DNA of 64,000 nucleotides from Heterobilharzia americana (GCA_944470555.2 OX104131.1:12454515-12518514); one strand, 5' to 3'; shown: positions 1 through 11,399, counted from the stretch's first letter. Notes: generated by a model not told the origin, from the letters alone. Made by a program: numbers and translations.

Positions 1-2290
1 CTCAGTATCAATAATGCGAGTCTGTCAAACTATGTTGTGTAAACTATGTTAAGCTTTAAATAACCTTCCTAATCGATTTCATGAGTAGATAAATCACTGA
101 TTACATCAACCTGGTTGTAGACTTTACACCATGATGTCTAATATCAGATGCTGTTTATTCATAGAACGGAAATTAAATCAACATTTTAAATTGTTGATGA
201 GTTGAAATCTTATTTCCTGCTTGAAAACACTGAAACATTTACAGTCAATAAGCGTTTAACAAATAATTGAGAAGTTTCCATAACCAAGTGATATACAATA
301 ATCTAATCGGATAATCACCCAGAACTAATAATGAAAATCATAATAATAAACATTTCAAGAAAATTTCAGAGATCTAAGCATGCATGTAAAAAAAACAAAA
401 ATAAATTCAGTTAGGCAGATGATAACTATTGTGTTGTTAAACTGCTACTAACCAGTTCACTACCAACGCCAATTCAAGAAATCAGAGGATCCACTATATC
501 AGTTTACTGACAGCATAAATGAATAAATAGCAGGAATGAACATGAACAAGTTTATCAAATAACTGTCCATTTCTCTAACCGATATATCCCATCCACAGTT
601 GTGTACTCAAAGTAGATGATAACTAGCAGTTTAAAAAATCATATGATATTCGGAGATTCATAGACTATTTAGAAGTTAACATACAATAAATGTTAAAATC
701 CATGATTATAACTGATTTCCTCTTCGAATTCGACCGTTCATATAATAAATAGACTTACAAGCAAAATCTCAAATCATATTACCTTCTCTTATTGATATCA
801 GATTCGAATGATTAACAATAAAGGAAACCGGAAGGTGCAGTTCAACTTAGCGTTGTATTAATACTTCAGCTTTTAAACATATTACAAAGCTTTAATTCAT
901 ATATTTATTATATAACATTAGATGTCTTTCATCATCAATTAAGCAACACCATTTTTGAAGTGACTGAGTCCATAACCATGTATTATTTACTAAGTTGACA
1001 GTTTAAAGAATTTGGTCCTTCTCTTACTTTATTGATCTTAAACTTCATTTAGTATTTGATGAAAGCTTAACATTAATTGATTGGAAGAATCAGTGATAAT
1101 CAGCCTGTGATGTGATGCTGCTGTTCAATTAGCGATTACTGATGCATCATAACTTTCCAGACATGAAAGTTACTCGACAAAGTTCAGAATCGAAGCCAAT
1201 AGTGATCATATGGGAGTTTTCACGTTTCTCAGATAACCGGAAAGTTTGGTCACAGTAATAAACGTTATTTCTAGTGTCTTTTATGACAGCGATTACTACA
1301 TCATTTCCTTATTCGTTGTTTCTCGTTTTTCTTTACATTCTCAGAATATTGTTTTAAGTGGCCCGTTTCTTGATATTTTAAATTACGTATATACACTTTA
1401 GCCTACAAACATAGGATGTAACTATTTCAGTGACTAACATCAACATACGCATCGAGTCTATGACCAAACTATGCAAGATGTGCATCAACAGACAATCTTC
1501 GACTAACAACTATGTCATATTTTGGAATTTCTGCAATTAACAGACAGTAAGACTTCGACAATAATAACTACATGACTAATCAAGTATTCCATACACTATT
1601 GCTCGTATCACACCAAAGTGAAAGGTTAATCATAATGTGAATACATACAGAATTCAGCATAGACAATCTATTTGAGAAAAGATTAATCACAAACACACAA
1701 ACACGTAAATCTACAAAGAAAAGAAAACTAACTCAGTAAGAGAGAAGGAAGAGAAGCGCTAAGTAAAGATTCATCCCAACAGTCTGCAACTATCGCTCAT
1801 TTACCTTCTCTGCCTATTCGTCTCATGATTGTGATCAATATAAAACATATTGTCCGTCATCTGACCTCTATAGCACAGAAAATCCCCTAGACGACAGACT
1901 TCAAAGTCTTTTTTCATACACCTTCAAAAGAATAACTTTAACTCAAATGTTAATGAAGATAACAGAAAGGAAGGTGAGCAAAAAAGTTAAGAATATGAAT
2001 AATATTAGCACTGACTGTACTACAGATGATAAATATCAGACAAGTTCTACATGATAAAACAGGAGCTGAGTGTACGGATAGAACGTTGAATACTAAAAGT
2101 GGAAACACCTCTTCAGCAATAGACATGTAACACCTTAGAGAAGCCTGATAATTATGTCGTTTTCACCATTTTAAGGATAAAGTAACACCCGATATTACCA
2201 ATATCATGGGAAATATGCTATGTATGTTATGCAGATTTTAATTACATCTGTCAACATACCAAATAAGTGTATTCACTGTATAGTTGAAAA
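1..2290. other. AT-rich stretch, nothing recognised
   Basis: No open frame of note, no repeat match within the window and no MTSS exon that I could see on the minus strand. It is probably intronic or 3' to the exon at 5631-5885. Confidence 0.5.
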
Positions 2291-2309
2291 ATCCCGATCA
2301 GTGAGGTCT

Positions 2310-2560
2310 GTGCTGACATGATAATGAAAGCTTCACGATTGAACTTTCCACCTAAGAGAACACAACACTATCAAAATGTAAGCTTCTGATAAAACTTAAA
2401 CAAAACCAAACAATTATCGGAAGCTTAAGGTGTTCTAAGTTTACTCTGACTTGTGGCTCATTAGATCAGGTAAGTGACTTTCCATTTTGATGTTGTGTTC
2501 TCTGAGCTGGATGGTTTATTTGTATAGTTTTCAGTGTCATTCTAGACAAAATCATCAGCA
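2310..2560. repeat. Inverted pair of PLE terminal sequence
   Basis: The left arm (about 2310-2377) and right arm (about 2485-2560) are inverted copies. Both carry the string AGAGAACACAACA followed or preceded by a CATTTTGA-type sequence and a TCTAGA-ATGA-type end. The same terminal sequence follows the PLE GIY-YIG domain at 17690-17760 and recurs near 41560, which identifies it as PLE terminal repeat material. No coding sequence lies between the arms. Confidence 0.6.
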
Positions 2561-2895
2561 AAAACTTCACAAAGAAGTCAGTTATAAGGTTTTCATTACT
2601 ACACCCATGTGTTTCAATGTTACCTAATAATAAGGATGGTCTATTACACGATACTCCTCAGTAGAAAACAGTGATGCCTTTTCTACAGATTTAAATTTGA
2701 GGATTTAGGATAAATATTTACAAAATTTCGGATTACCGAGCTTCCCTCTAGTTTAATAATACTTTCAACACTAACAGATAACAAGATACAGAATGAGATT
2801 CCTGAAGGCATGCCACAAGCACAAAGCAATCATCACGTATTCTGTGATTCTAAAAAATACTGTAATATCCAAATCTAGGTGTAAAACTTGGGCAA

Positions 2896-3380
2896 TTCTA
2901 TACTACATTTGTTTATTTGATATATAGCACACATTGATCCAGTATTATTTACTTGATGACGTTTCGAGCATAAATTATCACTGTTCATAATCATATCAAT
3001 GTAGTTACACAACTCCCGACATTTGATTTCTATAGTTATGTCACCTCATATGAGTTGTTTTTATTGGTAGTAGAATTTTCCATATCTCTGGTATAGGTGT
3101 TGAGCCATTTGTACTACATGTGTTGGATGTTGATTTGATGAAGAAAGATTCAGTAATCAATCTCTCTACCTCTCTCCATCTAATTATATTGGAGTGAAGC
3201 GGTACAGTGGCTTTATCCCACCTATTCTATTGTGTGGTTGTGTTAATGCATGCATTGCAATAGCCCAGTTTTTTCTAGATTATTGATCTTATTCAGGTCA
3301 CTGTTACTGTATACTTAGCAAAACTCCAGTGTTCAGATATTCTAACTGACCCTCACCGACTAGTTTGACCTATATACTTA
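2896..3380 (+). repeat. Foldback repeat, left arm (about 485 bp)
   Basis: Inverted partner of 3638-4125. The outer end is TTCTATACTACATTTG and the inner end ACTAGTTTGACCTATATACTT. It includes the string CTTGATGACGTTTCGAGC that recurs near 8070 and, in reverse, near 9200. The arms look highly similar by eye, with scattered substitutions. The family is probably PLE-related terminal or non-autonomous material. Confidence 0.85.
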
Positions 3381-3637
3381 ACATCACAGTCACACCAACA
3401 CGACTAATAACGACAATACGAGTAAAAAGGAGTTCATAACCCCCATCGTATTACCCTATTATAAGCAGGATATCTCAAAAACTTTACCTAGAATCATCAA
3501 CACAGCTGGAATTAGGGTGGCATTTAAACCTACAAAATCATTCAGAGATAAACTTTGTCAGCTGGCTTCAGGATCCCACAGAACCAATTCAGCAAAATAA
3601 TATAATCTATCAAACACTATGTAATGAGTAAAAGGTC
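3381..3637. other. Spacer of the foldback repeat
   Basis: About 257 bp between the inverted arms, with no convincing open frame. It contains a stretch resembling degraded PLE coding sequence (AGGGTGGCATTTAAACCTAC), but too short to assign. Confidence 0.4.
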
Positions 3638-4125
3638 AAGTATATAGGTCAAACTAGTAGTCGGTCAGGGTCAGTTACAATAGCCGAACATAGCAATTTT
3701 GCTAAGTATACAGTAACAGTGACTTGAATAAGATCAATAATCTAGAAAAAAACTCGGCTATTGCAATGCATGCATTAACACACAACCACACAATAGAAAA
3801 GGAGGGATAAAGCCACTGTACCGCTTCACTCCAATATAATTAGATGGAGAGAGGTAGAGAGATTGATTGCTGAATCTTTCTTCATCAAATCAACATCCAA
3901 CACATGTAGTACAAATGGCGCAACACCTATACCAGAGATATGGAAAATTCTACTACCAATAAAAACAACTCATATGAGGTGACATAACTATAGAAATCAA
4001 ATGTCGGGAGTTGTGTAACTACATTGATATGATTATGAACAGTGATAATTTATGCTCGAAACGTCATCAAGTAAATAATACTGGATCATTGTGTTATAAA
4101 TCAAATAAATAAATCTAATATAGAA
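3638..4125 (-). repeat. Foldback repeat, right arm (about 488 bp)
   Basis: Reverse complement of 2896-3380: it starts AAGTATATAGGTCAAACTAGT and ends before CTAATATAGAATATCC. Together with the left arm it forms a 1.23-kb palindromic unit that could fold into a long hairpin in DNA or RNA. Confidence 0.85.
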
Positions 4126-4495
4126 TATCCAAATCGACAGCGAAACTATGGGTCACTTTTCAAAAGATGTTAGATAATCTAAAAGTTGGTTTATGCATTT
4201 TTTTGAAGCATTCCTTGAAGTGTTTGTTATCCTAGAAAAAGAGATAGTCGTTTCAATGACATTCAATACACTTTTTGATTATTAATTGAGTCATCAAAAT
4301 TTCATCCTTTACAATCTATAGAACCTGGTTGATAAAACATAGAAGTGTGTTTCTCTCCCTCTAAACAATCAAACATTTCGAAATACAGTGGATTCATGAA
4401 AAATATTCGCAGAATATATTACTCACATAGGTTTATTCAATTTAACTGATTTACTTAAATTTACAGTTATCTTTCACAATAATCAACCAGAGACA

Positions 4496-4768
4496 ATGGA
4501 TACAACTGAGTATGGATTCACATCCCCAGATCTCATAATGACAGGACAAAAGGAAAGTCAACGTGAGGAAAAACAAAAGGAAAAAATTCCTACTGATAGT
4601 AGTAAAGAGTTGTGAGAAGAATGCAAAGCTGATGAAAAAAATTGTACAGTAAACGATATGATGAATTCTTCGAAATCTAGAAAAATATAAGGGATGAATC
4701 CATACACTCTACTGAAGCAATTTCTAAAGCAAACTGCTCAACCTTTAACCATTGGTTTCCCTTGATTT
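4496..4768 (+). pseudogene. Short lysine/glutamate-rich degenerate reading frame
   Basis: Starting at an ATG, one frame reads MDTTEYGFTSPDLIMTGQKE and continues through a Lys/Glu-rich stretch. It then passes two in-frame stops (TGA near 4612, TAA near 4688) into a segment with MNPYTLLKQFLKQTAQP. The low stop density and amino-acid-like composition suggest an old retrocopy or transposon remnant. No family was recognised, and chance is quite possible. Confidence 0.2.
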
Positions 4769-4904
4769 TTGGACACAAAAAAGTGAACTTATAGTTGCCT
4801 CAAATCAGTAGCAAGAGACTTTATGAATTAGTGTTTTGCCTTAGTTTGATCAGCATGACGCTCCTTTCATCATGTGCGTTACGACAAGGCATGTGTATGA
4901 CACA

Positions 4905-5080
4905 CTACAACTGCGGCTTATTGGTCTAGGCATTCGACTTTCAACGGAAGGGCTAAGGGTTCGAACCCCACTTCACCTATCTAGATTTCGGTAGCAAAGA
5001 AGTATCACTGGCTCTCACATAACAGGAATATCTTAATGCCTACTGTATGGGCGTGCATATGATAGTTGAGTGCATTTTAA
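4905..5080 (+). repeat. tRNA-derived SINE copy
   Basis: A Pol III B-box-like string GGGTTCGAACCCC lies at 4957-4969, with an upstream A-box-like TTGGTCTAGGCATTCGAC. It is followed by the shared body (CACCTATCTAGATTTCGGTAGC... then a GCGTGCATATGATAGTTGAGTG-like tail). Related copies occur near 6310, 15745, 20140, 29790, 30220 and 31600. Confidence 0.6.
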
Positions 5081-5630
5081 ATTTGTGTATAAAGAATGTT
5101 CGAAACGTGAAAATTCACTGATTTACTACCTAGTACTCTATACTTAACATCAACATTACTCAATCGATAGTTTCAAAGTCCCAAATAGTACTCATAAGGT
5201 GATTGTCATCAAACAGCTGGACAACCTGTATGCCTTCCACTTTTGTTTGATACCTAAATAGAAGAAGTTGTCCAAGCTCTTCATACTTTAGTTAAGTGGG
5301 AACTGAATATGACAACCAGAAGTTGTCGAAAGCCCTATAAACAAGTACCCTAGATAAGAGATTTTTCTGAATACCAGAATACCTACACTCTTACTTAGAG
5401 ATAGCTGTCATTACTTAAGAACCATAAAATCTGCTAATGTCATCCAAGATGACATTCAAAAAGTAAATTAACTAGACACAAAAATCTATGCAAATAGCGT
5501 AAGCGTCTACGAGCGACCTAGGGAATCACTACGTAATCTGAGTCAGAAGGAAGAAAACAGCTTAAAATTACATACTAATCTTAGTGTGAGAAAAGCATCA
5601 AAAATATCAGAAAATAATGTGTAAACTTAC

Positions 5631-5885
5631 CAAAACCGGTTTCAAGCAGGTAAGTAGTTCAGCGAATCGTCTACGTTCTTCCACAACTGCCCTCCGTAAA
5701 CTAACACGTTCTAATTCAGCCAATGTCCTCTGTTTCAGAATGAGATCGTGTTGAGCAAAATTCAAGTGCATATTGTCACCGGATTGAAGAACTGAGGCAT
5801 GACTTGAATCTCCTGATTGTGCTGTTGGGAATGCATAGATTTCAGCATGTGAATCTGAGTCAACACCACCGGACACTGAGCTACC
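5631..5885 (-). CDS. MTSS1: MTSS1/MTSS2-like I-BAR protein, IMD exon (C-terminal helices)
   Basis: A 255-base minus-strand exon, phase 0 at both ends, with acceptor TTGTTTAG and a consensus donor TTTTG/GTAAGT. The second half encodes LAELERVSLRRAVVEERRRF then AELLTCLKPVL, matching the last helix of the MTSS IMD (LEETEKQAVRKALIEERGRFCTFxxxLxPV). The first half, about 35 residues, is Ser/Gly/Asp-rich (begins GSSVSGGVDSDSH) and does not resemble the short linker of vertebrate MTSS, so the loop is longer or divergent here. Exons for the rest of the protein (Ser/Pro-rich region, WH2 domain) were not recognised between 1 and 5600 and may lie beyond the window start. Confidence 0.88.
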
Positions 5886-6299
5886 CTAAACAAATTAAGA
5901 GATGGGAAATAAAACAGAAAGAACTGACTACATTAAAATATCTACTAAATTAGAAAGTGTCACAGGGGATGAAACTAGTCCTACACAATCATTCAATCAG
6001 TGAATATGAAGATGGGACGTAGAGCTACTGCACAACGGTCCAAGTTGCCATGCTTCATATCACCAAGATGAAAGGTTGTGAAAAAAGAAAATCCAACTAA
6101 ATAACGCAAAAGGTAAAGTGAGAAGAAGAAGGGTTAGGTAAAATAACGGAATACAACCTGACTTTTAGGATGAAGACTACATATGGATGCGTCTGCACCA
6201 TAGAAATCGATTTCAAGCCACATCGCAGACTGGCAGGAATTTATTACCAGTCACTGACTTTAAATTTACTCGACGCGAAGTTATGGATCTTTAACTTTG

Positions 6300-6450
6300 T
6301 AACTTGATTTCGAACTGATAGGCCGCAAGTTCAAACCCAGCTTCCACCTACTGAAGTTACGGCAATCAGGTGACCACTAGGCCCACAAAACACACGTGGT
6401 TCATTGCTTACTCCATCAATGTGCACAAAGTTGCTGAATGTATTTCGACT
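6300..6450 (+). repeat. tRNA-derived SINE copy
   Basis: Related to the copy at 4905: a degraded B box (AAGTTCAAACCCAGCTTC), then CACCTACTGAAGTTACGGCAATCAGG and a tail GTGCACAAAGTTGCTGAATG shared with the copies at 15745 and 20140. Confidence 0.5.
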
Positions 6451-7990
6451 GACATTATATTATTCCGTTAACAGCTGACAGACAAGTTACCTGCGTTATA
6501 CCATCCGTTTATGTGAGTATTCTAACTGAAAATTAAGCATAGGAAGAAAGTATTCAATGATGATGTCTAGTCTAATTGCATACAACAATAAGCACCCAAA
6601 TTGGAAACTGTGCTTTTGGCTTGTACATTGTGATCAAATGGTAACTACTTTCAAAGTTCAACTGAATGAATAATTAAAGGAATAAATATTCGATCAACTG
6701 CCTGCAAAAACGTATTCAATAATAATTCAAAACATAACACTTAAATAAAAACAACCACTCATAAACATATGTGATCGAAATAACTATGAGCCATATATTA
6801 GACAGCCAAAACTGAACTAAGAATAGTTAGAAAATCACTAGGCACAGTTGATTAATGCTTACCACTGGATACAAAGCTACTATCCTATCAGTTATACTAA
6901 GCAGTGAATACAGAAATAATAATATTAAAGTAGATAAACATGTAAGAGAGGAGGTGAAGATTAGTGAAAATGTTACAAATTGTCAGCCATATCACCATGA
7001 ATCTCTAACCGGTGATTCCTAACATGTTAAAGATTCCTGTTAGAAAGCCTACACATCTCACATCAACAGTAAGAAAATTGACGTGATGTTTCACTTTGAC
7101 TATTTTAGCTTTCTTCAAGCTTAGTCTTAATTCGGCTACCATCTCGTGTCGAAGTAGGTAGAGTGGCTTGGTATACGCAAAAAGTGTTCATATCATCTCA
7201 ACCAGTGACGCATTGCACCCTCATTGATTAGTACGCCTTTCTCACCTAATATACTATAATTAACCGCGATATCGTACGCATATTGGCTCCATCACACGTG
7301 ACACTGCCACGAAGATATCGATGGTTGAAAATTGATAACACCATCATACGATGAGCTACTGCGTAGCATTCTTGTCCTTTGATGGATATTCTAATATCAC
7401 AAGGGCATCACAAGTGGCCCAAGCTGGGAAACAATAAACAGACCGTAAAGTTCGTTATCAATCAGGGTTCATGAAATCTTTCATGTAAACTAAGTGGTCA
7501 ACACCTTTCACCACTTTATCGTTAAACTAGGAGTCGATGCAACTCAGTCTTGAAACATCATCTTACATCTGATAGATACAAAACACATGTCAAACACACA
7601 GATTTTTAATTACAGAAGACTGCATATTGTCAGCACCATCACGTATATGACTAAGTCAGTCAGGTACTGCTATCTGAGTATCGAATCTGTCCCTGAAAAG
7701 TCAGAGGTATTTAGGGGGTTATATCCATCAGCACTTTCATGACAAAGTTGAATAGGAATGATTGTGGTGGAAATTTCTGGCAACCAGCATTGAAAGACGT
7801 TACCTCAAACGATAACTCTCCGTAAACATTAGAACACCTGATCTACCGGTTGAAATTAAAATGCTTAAACTAATGAGTCACAACTCCACACCCTGATTAG
7901 CACTATATCCTCGCTCAGTACACTCCCGTTACAGTCATACACTATCACTGTACATCTAGATCGATGCAGTCAAATGCCAAATATCACGTA
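6451..7990. other. Intronic sequence, nothing recognised
   Basis: AT-rich, with no open frame or repeat match noticed. Confidence 0.5.
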
Positions 7991-8103
7991 CCGGCACGTA
8001 TGCCTATTTTATATAAGATTTGTTTATTTGGTGTAGGAAACATAGTGATACAGTATTTTTTTTACTTGATGACGACGTTCCGAGCATAAATTATTCCTCA
8101 TAA

Positions 8104-8304
8104 TCATATCAATGTAACAACGCCACTTTCAACAGCCGACTTTTGCAATACTGTGATCCCATATTCTTTTTTTTTATTGGCAGTAAAAATCTTCCGTATC
8201 TCTTGCATAGATGTTGGGTCATTCTTATTAAATATGCTGGTCACCAAGATCAATACAACATCATGAATATCCGGCAGGGATTCGTATAGGAACCCATCTG
8301 CCAA
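8104..8304 (-). pseudogene. Short open frame inside the foldback repeat
   Basis: A 66-residue open frame (MADGFLYESLPDIHDVVLIL...) lies antisense within the repeat copy. The corresponding segment of the 2896-4125 unit is not open in the same way, so it is most likely incidental to the repeat. Confidence 0.15.
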
Positions 8305-8384
8305 TAGAGGTCGAGTAATTCGACTTTGTATAGCAACAGGAAATTACAAGTATCATTACAACAATTGACACCTACTGCACAAGA

Positions 8385-8580
8385 AGTGGCTGTCGTGCCC
8401 TAGTGGATAACGCTCTGCCGTTTGAGGCGAAGGGTAATGGGTTCGAGCCCTGGTTGGGAACAATACCACTCAACACTGAGGTGCAGGTACATCCAGCAGA
8501 CAAGTCCCAAATACTACGAAACACACGTTCTGGATTCCTCTGCTAGTCACCAAGATCAATATAACAACATCCAATAATCA
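8385..8580 (+). mobile_element. Sm-alpha-type SINE with tRNA-like head and hammerhead relic
   Basis: The head is tRNA-like: A box TAGTGGATAACG at 8401-8412 and B box GGGTTCGAGCCC at 8439-8450. About 45 bp further on comes a degraded hammerhead ribozyme (8491-8535). This head-plus-ribozyme layout is that of the schistosome Sm-alpha retroposon, which is known to encode hammerheads. The copy is inserted in the repeat at 8000-8760. The short string GGTCACCAAGATCAATA occurs on both sides (near 8231 and 8547) and could be a target or host repeat duplication. Confidence 0.65.
8491..8535 (+). ncRNA. Hammerhead ribozyme relic (CAAATA-loop type)
   Basis: Stem I arms ATCCAG (8491-8496) and CTGGAT (8530-8535) are fully complementary. 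Between them lie CAGACAA in place of the CTGANGA core, stem II GTCC with CTAC in place of GGAC, then GAAA and a short near-palindromic stem III region. Two core changes and the damaged stem II suggest it is inactive. Confidence 0.6.
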
Positions 8581-9129
8581 ATCTCTCCCAATTGTGTGGC
8601 TGCGTTAATGCGTGTATTGCACTAGCGCAGTTTTTTATGGATTAGTGATCTTATTGGAGACTGTCATTCTACATTTAGCTAAATTCCTATGTTCCACTAG
8701 TCTAACTGACCCCGACCGACTAGCCTGACCTATGTATATGACCTCACAGTCACTGCATGAAGTTCGATAGATTAAATTATTTTAATTATTTGGTTTTATC
8801 GGATCCTTAAGCAGAAAAAAACAAAGAATATGAGGTGAGAGTGTAGAGCGCGTTGCTGATAAGAATGGATATAAGTAGTATACGTTGGGAAGGCAGGACT
8901 AATCATAGGGAATTACCAGCAATGGGTGAGGATTCTGCCAAGAGAAACGTAAGAGACAACGCAGGCATATAAAGAGCAAATCAAGAGAGAAGCAGAAGAG
9001 GAAATGAAGCACATTTTGCAAATGACGGTTTAGAGCAAGGTGTACCATATTTAACGACTACCGTATCACTTGTTAATAATGAACATTCTTTCCTACGTAT
9101 CTACCTTCTCGTTTCCTTTCAATAGGACT

Positions 9130-9300
9130 ACAAAGATCAATTGTTGAAAGTGGTGTGATTACATTGACATGATTATGAGCAATAATTTGTCCTCAAAACA
9201 TCAACAAGTAAATAATACTGCATCGCTGTGTGTTATACATCAAATAAATAAATCCAATATGGAATTATATTCTACCCAAGTGCCCAAGTTTTACAATTAT
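9130..9300 (-). repeat. Foldback repeat family, right part
   Basis: Reverse copy of the outer part of 8000-8130: TACATTGACATGATTATGAGCAA, then TCAAAACATCAACAAGTAAATAATACTG, then CAAATAAATAAATCCAATATGG. It makes 8000-9300 a second, older palindromic unit of the 2896-4125 family. Confidence 0.65.
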
Positions 9301-9309
9301 ATTAGCATG

Positions 9310-10620
9310 TGCCTGTATTCCATAACCTGTTGAAGGGTGAAAATCTGATCAACGCACCTAAGTCTGGGCTTAGGACCCGCTTGGTTCTCAAGTTCACTGT
9401 TCTAGAGCTCAAGTTAAGCGTCAAATGACTATGAACTCTATGATCCTGAACAAGATAGGAATCAAACTGACTCCGTTGCGATTTTCACTAGGAGACTTCC
9501 TTCATCTCTTAGAAACTGGAATGATTAGAGACTGAAACCAGTCTGATTAAACAACGTCTGATTCCTATACACTATTTAGTACCTTAGTTACTTTACTCAG
9601 AAATTATAGACCTTCATCCTTCAAACCCTATGATGGCGAACTAGTAGATCATACTGTTTTGTATAGATTCAAGTTTGAAACAACCTATGCAACTTCGGTG
9701 AGAGTGACTCAGGTTCGTTTTGGATCCTGGATAACTACTGAAGTGTGATTATAGCCTAGCTGAACCATCCTTTAAAATATTCTACCCAACACCCACTTGC
9801 TCTAAGACATTATTAGGGAGCCATTTATCTCGATGTTGCCTCAGTGACCATTTGTTTCCGTGCCAGTTTCTATAGTACGTCTAAATAACTGCGGATTACT
9901 AATTAGGGTCGACAAATTTATTTCATTTGCTTTCACCATGCATCACTACTCGTGGTTTCCATCAATGCTCTCAATCACCTTACGGTTAAGCTGGGCTCAT
10001 TTTATCAAACAAAATACAAAAGCATTCAATCAGCTGGTGACGATTTCTGTCTTCTGATTTCCGATCTTCAGTTTATGAGTTAGTCACCACTTGGACATAA
10101 TGAGTCGATAAGTAAAAGAATCATGGGCAAATATCTATCCGATCACCTGTCTGTTTTGTCATAGAACTAGAAAGAGAGAGATAGATAAGAGAATAATTGA
10201 AGAACTCATCTGTAGAAAATAAAACTCCAGTCATCAAGATTCAATCAGATGCATCCCAAATAAGTGGACTTGAACAGCAGATGATTACATGGTTATCAGA
10301 TTACAAACATACTTTCGTCACCAGTATCAACGAGGACAATTAAACCGACGTGGATGGTAGTTTGTATATCCTTTAGACATTTGCACCGATCGGCGTTGAC
10401 TGGATTATATCAATCATTTGGGAACTAGAACTAGGAAAAATGCAACTGGGAACTCTCCAGTTATCAATCAATATGTCTAACCCGATGCTACAAAATATCA
10501 ATCGCGGCCCGAATCCCTCAGTTGTTGAGAAATTCCATGCTGACAATTCCATACTGTATCACACATGCTGTTTTGAAAATAATGATTAGTATTATTATTA
10601 ATTTAGTCAGGTTTTATGTC
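9310..10620. other. Intronic sequence, nothing recognised
   Basis: No coding or repeat match was recognised. Short open frames here have no protein-like support. Confidence 0.45.
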
Positions 10621-10624
10621 GCCA

Positions 10625-11392
10625 TTGGTGATGAAGATACCCAACCAACGCCAACACCATCCACAACAACAAGCTCCAATCACCATCAACGGGAGAAAAT
10701 TACAGGAAGTAGCCTCTATCATCATCTACCTAGGAAGCATCGTTTCAACTACAGGCGGCACATGCACAGACGAGGACGTCAAAGCAGACAGGATCCGAAA
10801 GACAACAAGACAGGCTTTCAATAATCTGAAATCAGTGTGGTGATCTTCTGCACTCTGCATAAAGCGTGAACAACATCCGGATTCTCAACACTAATGTCAG
10901 TCAAATCAGTGCTTCTATATGGTTGAAAGACTTGACGCATTATGAAAAGCATTTCCAACAAATTACAGATATTCATCAACAACTGCTGCCTACACTGGCT
11001 CGATACTGAAGATCAGATCAGATCAGATCAGATTAGATGGCCACAAAGAATAAGCAACAAGGAACTCTGGATGGGTGACAACTAACCAACAACCTATGGC
11101 TCAATAAATATGCAGTGGAAGGAAGTGGAGATGGATTGGGCATGCACTGAGAAGACCATTTGGAGACATCACGTGCCAGGCCAAGTTGTCGAGTGAAACC
11201 CAGATGGGAAACGACAAGTTGGGCGTCCGTGGTGAGGGTGACGTGGAGGAGATCGTGTGAGGAAGTTATGAGAGCTAGTGGGCAGTGGTGGAGCGAGGTT
11301 GGAAAGATTGCAGAGAAGAGAGTGGAATGGAGACGTGCTACTGAAGCCTTATGTTCCACTAGGAACCCAAGGGACAAATAATAATATAAAAA
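10625..11392 (+). mobile_element. RTE-type LINE, 5'-truncated 3' fragment
   Basis: It encodes the end of an RTE (SR2-like) ORF2: APITINGRKLQEVASIIIYL, GSIVSTTGGT, then after stops a KWRWIGHALRRPFGDI-like segment and MRASGQWWSEVGKI / RRATEALCSTRNPRDK. It contains a (GATCA)n run at about 11011-11035. The same stops and the same microsatellite occur in the inverted copy at 23876-24790. Both descend from an already defective source or one was copied from the other. It ends in AATAATAATA, typical of RTE tails. Confidence 0.88.
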
Positions 11393-11399
11393 TTATGTC

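Larger units (their letters stand above)
8000..8760 (+). repeat. Foldback repeat family, left part, interrupted
   Basis: Diverged copy of the arm at 2896-3380. It shares GATTTGTTTATTTGGTGT, TACTTGATGACGACGTTCCGAGCATAAATTATT and, further in, GTGTGGCTGCGTTAATGCGTG through GACCGACTAGCCTGACCTAT. The copy is interrupted at about 8385-8580 by a hammerhead-type SINE. Its reverse partner is at about 9130-9300. Confidence 0.7.

Noticed and set aside
2945..2965. CTTGATGACGTTTCG in the foldback arms as a hammerhead core
   Set aside because: It resembles CTGATGA plus GAAAC read on opposite strands, but the order of core, stem II and GAAA does not fit a hammerhead on either strand.
4905..4975. A genuine tRNA gene at GGGTTCGAACCCC
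   Set aside because: The same head recurs in several diverged copies with a shared non-tRNA body, so it is a tRNA-derived SINE.
8385..8460. A genuine tRNA gene
   Set aside because: It has A- and B-box-like strings but no cloverleaf with acceptor and anticodon stems that I could fold. It is followed by the hammerhead body of a SINE.
11033..11381. Overlapping open frames of 73-114 codons on both strands at 11.0-11.4 kb and again at 23.9-24.2 kb
   Set aside because: They are alternative readings of the RTE LINE C-terminal region. The antisense frames (beginning MSLGFLVEHKAS or MEHKASVARLHS) come from the reverse strand of the same element.
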